This document shows, in pieces, positions 1 to 7,808 of a stretch of 16,905 nucleotides of DNA. The DNA comes from JAGVPT01 sp964384415 (GTDB taxonomy: Bacteria; Bacteroidota; Ignavibacteria; UBA10030; UBA8401). The DNA lies in the NCBI GenBank assembly GCA_964384415.1, contig CAYLMV010000082.1, positions 1 to 16,905 of the forward strand, written 5' to 3'. The notes beneath the pieces are model-generated. The model was not told the DNA's origin, did not search any database, and saw only the letters and a program-made list of their open reading frames with translations. How positions within the stretch are numbered: position 1 is the first letter of the stretch; the number at the start of each line of letters is the position of its first letter. The position numbers were made by a program, and so were the translations under genes.

Positions 1-264
1 CATTACGACTGAGTTCTCGCGGGAAATGATTTCGCTGAAGGTCGAACGAAGCAGGCGCAGGCCGCGCAGCATTAAGGCAAGGTAGATATCTTCTTTGCTC
101 TCGAAATAGAGATAAAGCGTGCCTTTGCTCAATTCAGCCGCCGTCACAATATCATCGACGGTCGCGATGGTAAGGCCCTTTTCAACAAATACTCGCTGCG
201 CCGCATCGAGTATTTCTTCTCTTCGGCGTTCCTTCTCCCGTTCCTTACGTTCCTGGATGCCCAT
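1..264 (-). CDS. TetR/AcrR-family transcriptional regulator (N-terminal part)
   Basis: The gene runs off the left edge; 88 residues from the ATG at 262-264 are visible. After a charged leader (MGIQERKERERKERRREE) comes a TetR DNA-binding domain: ILDAAQRVFVEKGL, then TVDDIVTAAELSKGTLYLYF, then SKEDIYLALMLRGL. The GTLYLYF recognition-helix signature is characteristic of the family. The ligand-binding C-terminal domain lies outside the window, so the effector cannot be guessed. The MFS exporter gene lies about 520 bp upstream on the same strand, and TetR proteins often control efflux pumps, so that pairing is plausible but unproven. A -10-like box and a dyad directly upstream of the start suggest self-repression. 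Confidence 0.9.
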   Translation of the reverse strand, partial: MGIQERKEREKERRREEILDAAQRVFVEKGLTIATVDDIVTAAELSKGTLYLYFESKEDIYLALMLRGLRLLRSTFSEIISRENSVVM

Positions 265-277
265 TGACTATCTGACT

Positions 278-317
278 ATAAATTAGACTTTTGGTCATTT
301 ATTATGACGATATTATA
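278..317 (-). promoter_or_regulatory. Candidate promoter and operator of the TetR gene
   Basis: On the minus strand a perfect TATAAT (312-317) sits about 50 bp before the TetR ATG; no good -35 box is seen 17 bp further upstream. Just downstream of this -10 is a dyad: ATAAAT (278-283), GAC (286-288), GTC (294-296), ATTTAT (297-302), imperfect by two bases. A dyad overlapping the expected transcription start is where a self-regulating TetR protein would bind. Inferred from symmetry and position only. Confidence 0.35.
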
Positions 318-471
318 CGAAAAAAATTGCAGTTATGTTGCCTTTTTTCGTTAGTTTTTATTCATGATTGATCCCTTTGAATGTGGCTGTCATTCGCCCC
401 CCGAGATGTGCGCTGGAGAGCAATGTGCAAGACTGACACATCAATAACGGCAATAAAAGAGAGTTTGAAAA

Positions 472-765
472 ATGGCTGTTGATATGGTGAATTTCCGACC
501 TTTGAACTTGGCGAAACACGCCCCGGGGGAGGGTGCTAAAATGGTGAAGGAACGGCAGCCGTTGGTACCCGAGTTGGCATGGAAAAATAACGTGGCTAAA
601 GGGTGTGAGGCTGAAGCGGAGGTGATCCTAGCAGCAGGGACGCGAATGAACGTATCGTCCTCCTGGAGCCGTCGGCGGGGGGAACTGTCGAGGACGCATC
701 TCCTGCTGCGAAACAACGCTGGAGAACTTAAAGGTTCATGTCAAAAAGCGGAAAGAAACTTCTAA
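472..765 (+). CDS. Doubtful small ORF, no recognised family
   Basis: This 97-codon plus-strand frame lies in the 520-bp gap between the TetR and MFS genes. It starts with ATG at 472 after a weak purine stretch (agagagtttgaaaa) and ends close to the convergent MFS stop. No domain, signal peptide or membrane segment is visible, and the product is hydrophilic and basic. An equally long frame is open on the other strand (441-716), so coding is uncertain and the stretch could instead be a structured RNA or decayed sequence. Apart from the TetR regulatory region I see nothing else in 265-784. Confidence 0.2.
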   Translation: MAVDMVNFRPLNLAKHAPGEGAKMVKERQPLVPELAWKNNVAKGCEAEAEVILAAGTRMNVSSSWSRRRGELSRTHLLLRNNAGELKGSCQKAERNF

Positions 766-784
766 CAGTCGTATTCCTTCGCTG

Positions 785-1960
785 TCATTTCCTTTTCTTT
801 GACAACCGGATCACGAAGAGTTCCTTCGACTTTGTGTAAACCCATGTCACGATGGCGAGCGTCATCAATCCGCCAAACACTGCGGATCGAACGGTACCCA
901 TGAGCCTCGCCGCCAGGCCCGACTCGAAGGCGCCAAGCTCGTTCGAGGCAGCAAGAAAAATTCCGTTGACTGCCATGACCCTTCCCCGCATTTCATCGGG
1001 CGTCAGTACCTGCAGCAGCGTCCCCCTGATGACTACGCTCACGCTGTCAAATGCGCCGCTCAGGAAGAGAGCGACAACCGAAAGGGTCATCCAGGGAGAG
1101 ACCGCGAAGACCAGGATACAAATCCCGAATCCAACGATTGCCACCAGCAGATTCCGCCATGGATGTTCCATGGCAGAGTTTCGGGCGAGCATCATCAACG
1201 TGAGAACGGCACCCAGCGAGGGCGCGCCCCTCAGAATGCCGAGCCCCTCCGGCCCCACACGTAGGATATCCTGCGCGTAGATCGGAAGAATAGCCACGAC
1301 TCCGCCGAAGAGTACGGAAAAGAGATCGAGCGAAATCGAAAAGAGGATGATCTTCGTCGTAAACACAAAGCCAATTCCTTCCCGTATGCTCGAAAGGACA
1401 TTCGCCGCGATCTTCTTCTCCACCACAGGCTTGTCGCCTATTCGTGAGTAGAGATAGAACGCGACGACAACCAGCGCAACAACAACGAGGAGCGTGTTCG
1501 AAAAACCAATCCATGCATACAAAAATCCGGATATGACGGGGCCCACCACCGCTCCGATTTGCCATGCCGAGCTGCTCCATGTCGCCGCGTTTTCGTAGTT
1601 TTCAAACGGCACGAGAAAACCCCTCAGCGAGGTCGCCGTCGGAGACTGGAACGCTCTGCACAACCCGATGAGAAAGATAGCGCCGTACACCGTCAGGAGA
1701 AAGAGCGATGGAGCGAGCGTCGCCTGTTCCCTCGATATAAACTGAAGCACGGCAGAACATGCCGCCATGCATCCGACGCTTCTCATGAGTATCTTGCGCT
1801 TGCTGTATCGATCCGCGATATGACCGCCGAATAACGAGAACGAAATAAAAGGGACCGCCTCGACGAGTCCGATCAGTCCGAGTGCGAGAGGGTCGTGGGT
1901 CACGCGATAGAGCTCATACCCTATCGCCACTTCCTGCATCATCAATGCGATCGTTAGCAA
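785..1960 (-). CDS. MFS transporter (drug/solute exporter-like), unusual 5' end
   Basis: This is a multi-pass inner-membrane protein of the Major Facilitator Superfamily. The signature loop between TM2 and TM3, GGHIADRYSKRK, matches MFS motif A (GxxxDRxxRR type). About 391 residues from the TTG at 1960, with roughly 11-12 hydrophobic segments, give nearly full MFS length. The frame clearly continues upstream of the TTG: DPYAALRFPEFRDLVISSF (2017 down to 1961) looks like the normal start of this family (xDPYAALRxPEFR). No ATG, GTG or TTG exists between that TTG and the in-frame TAA at 2078-2080; the only near-cognate codon in the natural position is CTG at 2042-2044. The TAA touches the first unit of a heptamer repeat array, so the native start may have been lost when the repeats appeared. 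Substrate unknown; export is the usual role. Confidence 0.85.
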   Translation of the reverse strand: MLTIALMMQEVAIGYELYRVTHDPLALGLIGLVEAVPFISFSLFGGHIADRYSKRKILMRSVGCMAACSAVLQFISREQATLAPSLFLLTVYGAIFLIGLCRAFQSPTATSLRGFLVPFENYENAATWSSSAWQIGAVVGPVISGFLYAWIGFSNTLLVVVALVVVAFYLYSRIGDKPVVEKKIAANVLSSIREGIGFVFTTKIILFSISLDLFSVLFGGVVAILPIYAQDILRVGPEGLGILRGAPSLGAVLTLMMLARNSAMEHPWRNLLVAIVGFGICILVFAVSPWMTLSVVALFLSGAFDSVSVVIRGTLLQVLTPDEMRGRVMAVNGIFLAASNELGAFESGLAARLMGTVRSAVFGGLMTLAIVTWVYTKSKELFVIRLSKKRK

Positions 1961-2079
1961 GAAAGAGGAAATGACCAGATCTCGGAATTCGGGAAAGCGG
2001 AGTGCCGCGTACGGATCGTGGCGGGGTGGCGTCGGCTGGGTCAGGATATTACGGTCGGAAGTTGTTGGTTTTGAGACTT

Positions 2080-2149
2080 ACGTTATACGTTTTACGTCTG
2101 ACGTTATACGTTTTGCGTTTGACGTCTTACGTTCTACAATTTACGGTTT
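2080..2149. repeat. Heptamer repeat array A (ACGTNNN type)
   Basis: Ten consecutive 7-bp units in register: ACGTTAT, ACGTTTT, ACGTCTG, ACGTTAT, ACGTTTT, GCGTTTG, ACGTCTT, ACGTTCT, ACAATTT, ACGGTTT. The first three units are nearly repeated by the next three, suggesting a 21-bp higher-order duplication, and the array degenerates toward its right end. It lies in the 279-bp gap between the MFS and histidine kinase genes. It resembles the short tandemly repeated heptamers (STRR) known from filamentous cyanobacteria; that is an analogy of form, not evidence of common origin. Confidence 0.9.
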
Positions 2150-2204
2150 GTTCGATTCGCAAATACCCGCAAAGAGAATACGTCTTCCGTGTTTGGTGAA
2201 CCGA

Positions 2205-2246
2205 TTACTGTTCACTGTTTACTGTTTACTGTTCACTGTTCACTGT
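2205..2246. repeat. Heptamer repeat array B (TYACTGT x 6)
   Basis: Six perfect 7-bp units, TTACTGT, TCACTGT, TTACTGT, TTACTGT, TCACTGT, TCACTGT, differing only at the second base (T/C). The last units run into the 3' end of the histidine kinase gene: the TGA stop at 2240-2242 and part of the final Gln codon lie inside the sixth unit. The period is the same as array A but the unit sequence is unrelated. Confidence 0.95.
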
Positions 2247-4867
2247 CTTTTCCCGCCTCGGTCCAGTACTACCCTGATCCGTTTGATCACCTCGTCCGGA
2301 TCGTACGGCTTCTGAATAAAATCGCGGGCGCCCCCCTTGAGAATCTCAGCCTTTAATCCCGGATCGAGATAGCCGCTTGCGAATATGACATTCACTTGCG
2401 GGGAGAGTTCTTTCATGATCTTAAACGCGTCCCATCCGCCGATCTTCGGAAGTCCCATATCGCAAAGAACGAGCGCGATGCGATCTTTCTGCTGCGTGAA
2501 GAGGTTAAGCGCCTCGACACCATCCGCCGCAGTAAGCACGGTGTACCCCTTTTCTTCGAGCGAGCTTTTCACCAACTCACGGAGGATTTCTTCATCTTCC
2601 ACGAGGAGGATAGTCTCCGTTCCTCCTTTCGAGACCTCAGCCTTCCTGGATTCTACCTTCGCAGCTTGTTTAAAGCCAGGGGGAATCGGGAAATAGAGGT
2701 GAAATGCTGTTCCGTGACCCGGAGAGCTTTCCACGTCGATGAATCCGTGGTGACTATTGATGATGCCGAATACGACTGAGAGGCCGAGGCCTGTTCCGTG
2801 TCCAAGTTCCTTCGTAGTGAAGAAAGGTTCAAAGATCCGCGCTCGGGTGGCATCATCCATCCCCGACCCGGTGTCGACAACATCAACGCAGGCATATGAC
2901 CGGCTTTCTATCCCCGGAAATTTCTTGACGAGCGACTCGCCTTGAGCAACACGGGTCGCGATCGTCAACGTTCCACCGTCGGGCATCGCATCCCGCGCGT
3001 TGACGCAGAGGTTGAGGAGCGACTGCTGCACCTGACCCGCGTCCGCGACAATGGATGGGAGACTGCGATCGAGGTTGAGGGAGAACGAAACCGTCTTCGG
3101 GAAGGTCTCGGCCAACATTTTTGTCAACTCGGCGATGGTATCGTTGACATTCACCGACTCGAGAAGGACGTCGGTCTTGCGCGCGAACGTCAAAATCTGC
3201 CGGACGAGCTCTGCTCCGCGCTGCGACGCTTTGCGAAGCGCATCCAGGCTCGTAGAGAGTTTTTCCGGATCGAGATTTCCACGTCCGAGACGGGAAACGT
3301 AGCCGAGGATAATCCCCAGAATATTGTTGAAGTCGTGCGCAATGCCCCCCGCCAGCGTTCCAATGCTTTCCATCTTTTGCGCCTGGCGAAGCCCCTCCTC
3401 CAGCCTTTTCCGATCGGTAATATCGGTCGAGAAACCGCACACGGCATAGGGGATGCCGTTGGCCCCGAACAGCGGGAATTTATTCGAGATGTAGGTGTGA
3501 AGGCCGTCTTCGTGCGGCACTGCTTCTTCCCATTCCACGGCTCCCCCTGCCGCCAGAGCTTTTTGGTCATTATCCCTGAAACTGTCCGCGATCTCTTTCG
3601 AAAATAATTCGTGGTCCGTCTTGCCGGTCGCGTCTTCACGTTTCACATGGTACAGCGTTTCAAAACGACGGTTGATCAACAGGTACTTTCCCTGCAGATC
3701 TTTCACGTAGATGATTGCCGCCGAAGTATCGAGGATCGTTTGAAGCCTTTTTTCGGTCTCTCCGAGACGCGAAAGGATCTCTTCCAGCGTTGTATTGCGC
3801 TCCGCAAGCTGACTGACTTTTTCCTTCAACGCAACGCTCATTTCCTCGAACTTCTGGGCCAGGTAGTTCAGCTCTCCCCCGGACCGGATTGTGATGCGGT
3901 AGTCGTAATTTCCCTTGCTGATTTCCGATATACCCCGCACGAGCGAGGCGATCGGTCTCGTGATTCCGTTCGAGATCACGAATCCGATAACGGCGGTCAC
4001 GACGAGCACGATGATCGAGAGGGCCAGGAAAGCGTTCATGACCGGGACGAGAGATGCATGGACTTCGCGCTCGACCGGCTTAACAAGGACATAGCAGATT
4101 GGGGCCGAAACTCCATGGTTCAGCCGGCACAGCGCTGCGACGTACTTCTCGCCGGCTGCATCCATCGTGAAGACCTCTGGCCTTGCCGCCGGATCATGCG
4201 GGAGGTAACTCTCTCCGGACCGGCGAAGCCACTTTTCCAGCTCATTCCTTTCGGAGCTGTTGATCGTCGAGCCAAGCACTGTCATCTCCGAAGCCAGAAG
4301 CACGTCGCTGTTCGTCATCGATTTCACGAACGCCACGTCTTCATCCTTCAGCCGAAACCCAATCGTCAACGTTCCAACGACATCATTCCCGACCGAGACG
4401 GGCGCCGATGCGCCGCGATAAATGCTCCCGTTCAGTTCCCAGACATCCGCAAACGACTCGCGAGCCAACGCGCGGTGAATCGACTCAAGCCCCGAGAAGT
4501 CGCTCGACGATTCGTTCCCGGCGATGAGCTGGGCGAGAGGATTCCCCTTCGCATTGGTCAGAACGAACAGGTCGCAGGAGAGGCTAAGGTTCAGTTCGCG
4601 GGAAAGCTGGAGGGCTGTGTTTCTGTCCCCCAGCTCGGCCACCGCTTTAAGCCGCGGAGACTCTGCATAAATCTGACATGATTTCACATCCTGTTCAGCA
4701 CGAAGCGAAGAAATTTCGCGAACGGTGGAGATGTTTCCTCTTATATCATCCTTGAATCGTGCCTCAACCTGAACGCGCATCCAATAGTTGATGATTACGA
4801 AGGTGATGAGGAGGAGTCCGAGCACGACTCCCCAGATAGCGAGCAATATTTTGTTTCGAAATTTCAT
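2240..4867 (-). CDS. Membrane-bound hybrid sensor histidine kinase (periplasmic sensor-HAMP-PAS-HisKA-HATPase-REC)
   Basis: An 875-residue hybrid kinase. TM1 is at about 7-28, a roughly 250-residue periplasmic sensor (probably Cache-like) at 30-275, and TM2 at 278-299. These are followed by HAMP (300-352), PAS (about 372-487, ending GFSTDITDRKRLE), HisKA with phospho-acceptor His511 in IAHDFNN, and an ATPase domain with Asn623 (N box), DTGSGM at 665-670 and GHGTGLGL at 689-696. The C-terminal receiver (752-867) has acidic residues Glu757/Asp758, phospho-acceptor Asp803 and Lys853. All catalytic residues are present. No separate response regulator with an output domain is nearby, so phosphate probably passes from the receiver to a distant partner. 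It is the last gene of the operon with the cupredoxin and barrel genes, suggesting it senses something they handle; the ligand is unknown. The start ATG at 4867 has no clear Shine-Dalgarno. Confidence 0.95.
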   Translation of the reverse strand: MKFRNKILLAIWGVVLGLLLITFVIINYWMRVQVEARFKDDIRGNISTVREISSLRAEQDVKSCQIYAESPRLKAVAELGDRNTALQLSRELNLSLSCDLFVLTNAKGNPLAQLIAGNESSSDFSGLESIHRALARESFADVWELNGSIYRGASAPVSVGNDVVGTLTIGFRLKDEDVAFVKSMTNSDVLLASEMTVLGSTINSSERNELEKWLRRSGESYLPHDPAARPEVFTMDAAGEKYVAALCRLNHGVSAPICYVLVKPVEREVHASLVPVMNAFLALSIIVLVVTAVIGFVISNGITRPIASLVRGISEISKGNYDYRITIRSGGELNYLAQKFEEMSVALKEKVSQLAERNTTLEEILSRLGETEKRLQTILDTSAAIIYVKDLQGKYLLINRRFETLYHVKREDATGKTDHELFSKEIADSFRDNDQKALAAGGAVEWEEAVPHEDGLHTYISNKFPLFGANGIPYAVCGFSTDITDRKRLEEGLRQAQKMESIGTLAGGIAHDFNNILGIILGYVSRLGRGNLDPEKLSTSLDALRKASQRGAELVRQILTFARKTDVLLESVNVNDTIAELTKMLAETFPKTVSFSLNLDRSLPSIVADAGQVQQSLLNLCVNARDAMPDGGTLTIATRVAQGESLVKKFPGIESRSYACVDVVDTGSGMDDATRARIFEPFFTTKELGHGTGLGLSVVFGIINSHHGFIDVESSPGHGTAFHLYFPIPPGFKQAAKVESRKAEVSKGGTETILLVEDEEILRELVKSSLEEKGYTVLTAADGVEALNLFTQQKDRIALVLCDMGLPKIGGWDAFKIMKELSPQVNVIFASGYLDPGLKAEILKGGARDFIQKPYDPDEVIKRIRVVLDRGGKRQ

Positions 4868-4927
4868 ACGAATATTTCTGCGTTAATTCCCACTGATGAA
4901 CGGCCGAGGCAACAACAAGGAGTTACA

Positions 4928-6115
4928 CTAGAAGCTAAGAACAGACTGGAGGAATAAAACATTATCGACGGGGTCCTTCGGCAAATCGTAGGTGCGATTG
5001 ATTTCGTAGCCGGCTTTGAAGAGCAATGCTTGATCGATCTTGTACGTTACGGCCCCTTCCAGGCGAAACACGTCGTGATCCCACTTTCCGGTGTACAGCA
5101 CGGGCCGGAAAAAAGCATTGAGTTCCTTGACACCATGTATCGTATTAAACATCAACCCGCCTCCCCGGAACGCTGCTGCAAGTCTCGGGGTAAACGCGTA
5201 GCGCACCATCGCAGAGTAACCGAACGCTTTTAGATCCATCCCGTTGAGATACTGCCACGTGTTGCCGACAACCTCGCCGCTGAATGCGAAATGACCGAGA
5301 CTGTACTCAAGATCGCCGCCGATGATGCGCTGCAGGTAGTCGTCCGGACTGATGCCGAAGAAGGCAGAAGTGTCGGGCGATGGAGAGTCTGGATCATTGA
5401 TTGTCTCGCTTTGATCGTTCATGTACGGTCCCGCCGCGTAAGAAGCGCCGATAGTCAATCCGGTCATGGGGGTGAGTGCCAACCGCACAACTTTCCCGAG
5501 TTCGTGATGCGAGTTCAATCCATCGGGAGAGTACGTTCCCGTTGTGCTGATCATGCCGTTCGTGAGCGCAACGCTGTAGGTCAGTATGCCGACGCTCCCG
5601 TATACCTTCACTCCCAGGTCATAAAGGCCCTGATCGATCAATCGAACACCGTCACCGACAATTTGATATTCCGGATTGAGGGTCCAGATTTTATAGTCCG
5701 ACCTGCACAAAGAAGTAACGTGTTCGTTCATGAGAGGCAGATCGAAAAACGGATTCTCTTTGGGGAAACGGTCTTCCGACAGGTTGCCAAACGGAACGTC
5801 GATCTCTCCCGCCTGGAGTGAAATTCCGCTCTCCGCAATATCCGCTACGCGGAGCGCCATGAGATCGATGTGCGGAACTTGATCCTGACCCATCCGAAAG
5901 TTGCTGAGGAACGTGATGTCATCGGTAACGAGTGCGTCAGAAAAGAGATCCAGCCGCCACGCAAAAGATCCCCGGCCCGCGTCAAAGCTGTACTGAGATT
6001 CGCCGTCGTTTGCCTTGACAAAGGCGGTCGCTGCCTCTCCGCTGATGTGGAGTTGTGCCAGCAGCGCCGGCGCTCTGGCAAGGAAGAACAACAGGCAGAC
6101 ACTTGCTCGCTTCAT
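4928..6115 (-). CDS. Outer-membrane beta-barrel (porin-like) protein
   Basis: A 395-residue protein with a signal peptide (MKRASVCLLFFLARAPALLA, cut near residue 20). It is followed by alternating hydrophobic/aromatic strands typical of a barrel, such as FAWRLDLFSD, KVYGSVGILTYSVAL, DLEYSLGHFAFSGEVVG and VTYKIDQALLFKAGYEI, and it ends in a terminal phenylalanine (QSVLSF), as barrel proteins recognised by the BAM complex do. I do not recognise a narrower family or substrate. It starts 12 bp after the cupredoxin gene stop and ends 60 bp before the kinase start, so the three genes are probably co-transcribed. No Shine-Dalgarno precedes the ATG. A barrel beside a periplasmic copper-type protein could supply or receive a small substrate or ion. 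Confidence 0.8.
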   Translation of the reverse strand: MKRASVCLLFFLARAPALLAQLHISGEAATAFVKANDGESQYSFDAGRGSFAWRLDLFSDALVTDDITFLSNFRMGQDQVPHIDLMALRVADIAESGISLQAGEIDVPFGNLSEDRFPKENPFFDLPLMNEHVTSLCRSDYKIWTLNPEYQIVGDGVRLIDQGLYDLGVKVYGSVGILTYSVALTNGMISTTGTYSPDGLNSHHELGKVVRLALTPMTGLTIGASYAAGPYMNDQSETINDPDSPSPDTSAFFGISPDDYLQRIIGGDLEYSLGHFAFSGEVVGNTWQYLNGMDLKAFGYSAMVRYAFTPRLAAAFRGGGLMFNTIHGVKELNAFFRPVLYTGKWDHDVFRLEGAVTYKIDQALLFKAGYEINRTYDLPKDPVDNVLFLQSVLSF

Positions 6116-6127
6116 GAGTAGGAGGAA

Positions 6128-6835
6128 CTAGTATGAAAAATTTGCTGTCGTTTGCTCGCCCGCAGAGACGGTCACCGATCGCGATTCAACCTTCTTGCGG
6201 CCGAACCAGAAATTCAGCTTGTAGCTGCCGGCCGGAATATTCTTCAGACTATACGTCCCGTCTTCATTCGGCACGGTAAAGAAGGGATTCTCCAGCACAA
6301 GGATGGTCGCGAACATGTATGAATGTATTTCGCAGTAGACACTCACGATGCCGGGCCGGTCGAAGGTGACTGATTTCTTCTGCCCCTTTGGATAACGTCC
6401 AAGATCGAATTCTTTTGGCTGCGAAAGAGAAAAAACGTTGTGAAATAAAGGGTCCGAATTCGGAAAATCGACCGTCGTCCCGGCAAGAATCGGCAGCACG
6501 AGAGGCCGGAAGACCATATCCCTCTGGTCGAGCACCGGATGCGTTTCCGGCGGGACGTATTTTCCGGGAACCGATTCAAGATACACCACCGCCTTTTCAG
6601 AAAGAGCATAGGGAGGGAGCGACTTCTCGGAATTCGCGCCGCTCGATTCGTAGCGATTAAGTGATCGTCCGCGGCTGATTTCAGCGCTGATGTCATCCGC
6701 CTGGGAAACGAGAATCGTCCCGTGGATCGCGCCCGTAGTTACCGGCTGCTGTGCAACGAGCGTTGAAGAAACGCAAGACAATGCAAAGACGAAAGGCAAA
6801 AAGAGCCGAACGCTAAGTTCTAATGAGGCACGCAT
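6128..6835 (-). CDS. Secreted cupredoxin-like protein with C-terminal carboxypeptidase-regulatory-like fold
   Basis: From the ATG at 6833-6835 the product is 235 residues with a signal peptide (hydrophobic core VRLFLPFVFALSCVSS, then VAQQ). A frame 11 codons longer begins at TTG 6868, but that codon overlaps the predicted -10 region, so ATG is preferred. The middle is a plastocyanin/azurin-like domain. Candidate type-1 copper ligands are His132 (DPLFHNVFS) and Cys168, His171 and Met174 (VYCEIHSYM). The spacing C-x2-H-x2-M is tighter than classical plastocyanin and resembles proteins often annotated as methylamine-utilisation-like. Residues from about 188 (DGTYSLKNIPAGSYKLNFWF) form a small regulatory-like beta domain. 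Probable role: periplasmic copper or electron carrier. It is the first gene of the operon with the barrel and hybrid kinase. Confidence 0.8.
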   Translation of the reverse strand: MRASLELSVRLFLPFVFALSCVSSTLVAQQPVTTGAIHGTILVSQADDISAEISRGRSLNRYESSGANSEKSLPPYALSEKAVVYLESVPGKYVPPETHPVLDQRDMVFRPLVLPILAGTTVDFPNSDPLFHNVFSLSQPKEFDLGRYPKGQKKSVTFDRPGIVSVYCEIHSYMFATILVLENPFFTVPNEDGTYSLKNIPAGSYKLNFWFGRKKVESRSVTVSAGEQTTANFSY

Positions 6836-6869
6836 TGGCAAATGGATTTGGATGGGATTTATTGGCAAA

Positions 6870-6898
6870 ATATAGCGCGCACCGGGGACAGATGCAAA
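6870..6898 (-). promoter_or_regulatory. Sigma70-type promoter of the cupredoxin-porin-kinase operon
   Basis: On the minus strand a -35 box TTGCAT (6893-6898) is separated by exactly 17 bp from a -10 box TATATT (6870-6875). Transcription would start near 6863, giving a leader of about 28 nt before the ATG at 6835. In the gap 6836-7146 this promoter and the hairpin at 7084-7111 are all I can identify. Confidence 0.55.
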
Positions 6899-7083
6899 CG
6901 GCTATACATAGAACGCTCCTCCCCCTCCGGTAGTGCCCAAATCTGCGAAGATATTCCACTCATCGGGTGTTTTCTTTGTTCGCCCGCCTATCATTATAGA
7001 GGTGCCAGTTAAGCGGCAACAGGAATAGGTGTAAACGGAGCAGCTAAGGTGAATTGCTGAGCAGATGCGAGTCGGGAAACGGA

Positions 7084-7111
7084 AGCGAATGATCCTTATC
7101 GATCATTCGCT
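7084..7111 (-). terminator. Hairpin downstream of the LPP20 operon
   Basis: A perfect 11-bp inverted repeat, AGCGAATGATC (7084-7094) and GATCATTCGCT (7101-7111), encloses a 6-nt loop 36 bp after the last gene of the minus-strand operon. There is no long U tract on the exit side (TCCGTTTCC), so it may act as a transcript-stabilising or weak termination hairpin rather than a strong intrinsic terminator. Confidence 0.5.
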
Positions 7112-7146
7112 CCCGATCATAACATGAATGCGCGATGCAACCCGGC

Positions 7147-7716
7147 TTACCTGGTCACATCCCAGTTCTCAAGAGCTTTATCCATTGCCTTCAAGGCATC
7201 ATCGGTCTTTTGCTCCAGGAACGCGGATTGTTGCTGCGCGGCGACATTGCTCTTGACCTGTTTCACGATATCGGTTTTCGTGATGATTGCCAGAGCGTAC
7301 ATGATCCTGTTCTCCTTATCCTGCCAGACTTCCTGAATTTGGCAGCCGCTGAGAGAGGCCTGGCTGACGGAACGAGAAACCGAGCGCGTGAATTCGACCG
7401 ACGTTGACGACGCGGCGTTGATCATGTCTTGGTGTTCTTGCATGAAGCGGTCCATCATGTTCTTCACCCGCGTGTCGATGACTTTAGCGATCTCTTGACG
7501 AGCATTGTCCTCTGCTTTTTCCCGCGCAAGAACTACGTTCGCCCCTATGTTCGCCACCCCCACTCCGTAGATCGCGCTCGAATCTCTCGGAGGCTTCGTA
7601 ACCCATTCCGGCGCCTGCGGCGCAGGAGGAGCTGCCGATTGCTGCGATGATCCGCATCCGATAAAGAGAAGGCCAATCATAAAGAGCAATGATGCGGAGC
7701 CGATGATCTGTTTCAT
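7147..7716 (-). CDS. LPP20-family lipoprotein
   Basis: A 189-residue lipoprotein with a type II signal and lipobox LFIGC, giving a lipidated Cys21. A Ser/Pro/Ala-rich linker is followed by an LPP20-like domain (about 37-150) beginning APEWVTKPP and YGVGVANIGANVVLAREKAEDNARQE, the usual family opening. LPP20 domains occur in the Helicobacter lipoprotein LPP20 and in flagellar FlgO/FlgT-like envelope proteins; the biochemical role is unclear. The C-terminus (SAFLEQKTDDALKAMDKALE) is helical. A good Shine-Dalgarno (GGGAGG) stands about 7 nt before the ATG. It is the last gene of a five-gene envelope cluster, 92 bp after another LPP20-type protein. Confidence 0.88.
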   Translation of the reverse strand: MKQIIGSASLLFMIGLLFIGCGSSQQSAAPPAPQAPEWVTKPPRDSSAIYGVGVANIGANVVLAREKAEDNARQEIAKVIDTRVKNMMDRFMQEHQDMINAASSTSVEFTRSVSRSVSQASLSGCQIQEVWQDKENRIMYALAIITKTDIVKQVKSNVAAQQQSAFLEQKTDDALKAMDKALENWDVTR

Positions 7717-7808
7717 ATATCCTCCCTGAATAATAAAACAGCCGTGAATGTAGGAGGAATAAGATCGATCTGCGTTGATGTTCAGGATTCCCCCTTGACG
7801 AATCGTCT

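Noticed and set aside
2080..2246. CRISPR array
   Set aside because: Units are 7 bp, contiguous and without spacers; there are no cas genes.
3611..4681. 356-codon plus-strand frame opposite the hybrid kinase gene
   Set aside because: It is antisense to well-defined TM2, HAMP and sensor coding sequence; no domain or ribosome site supports it.
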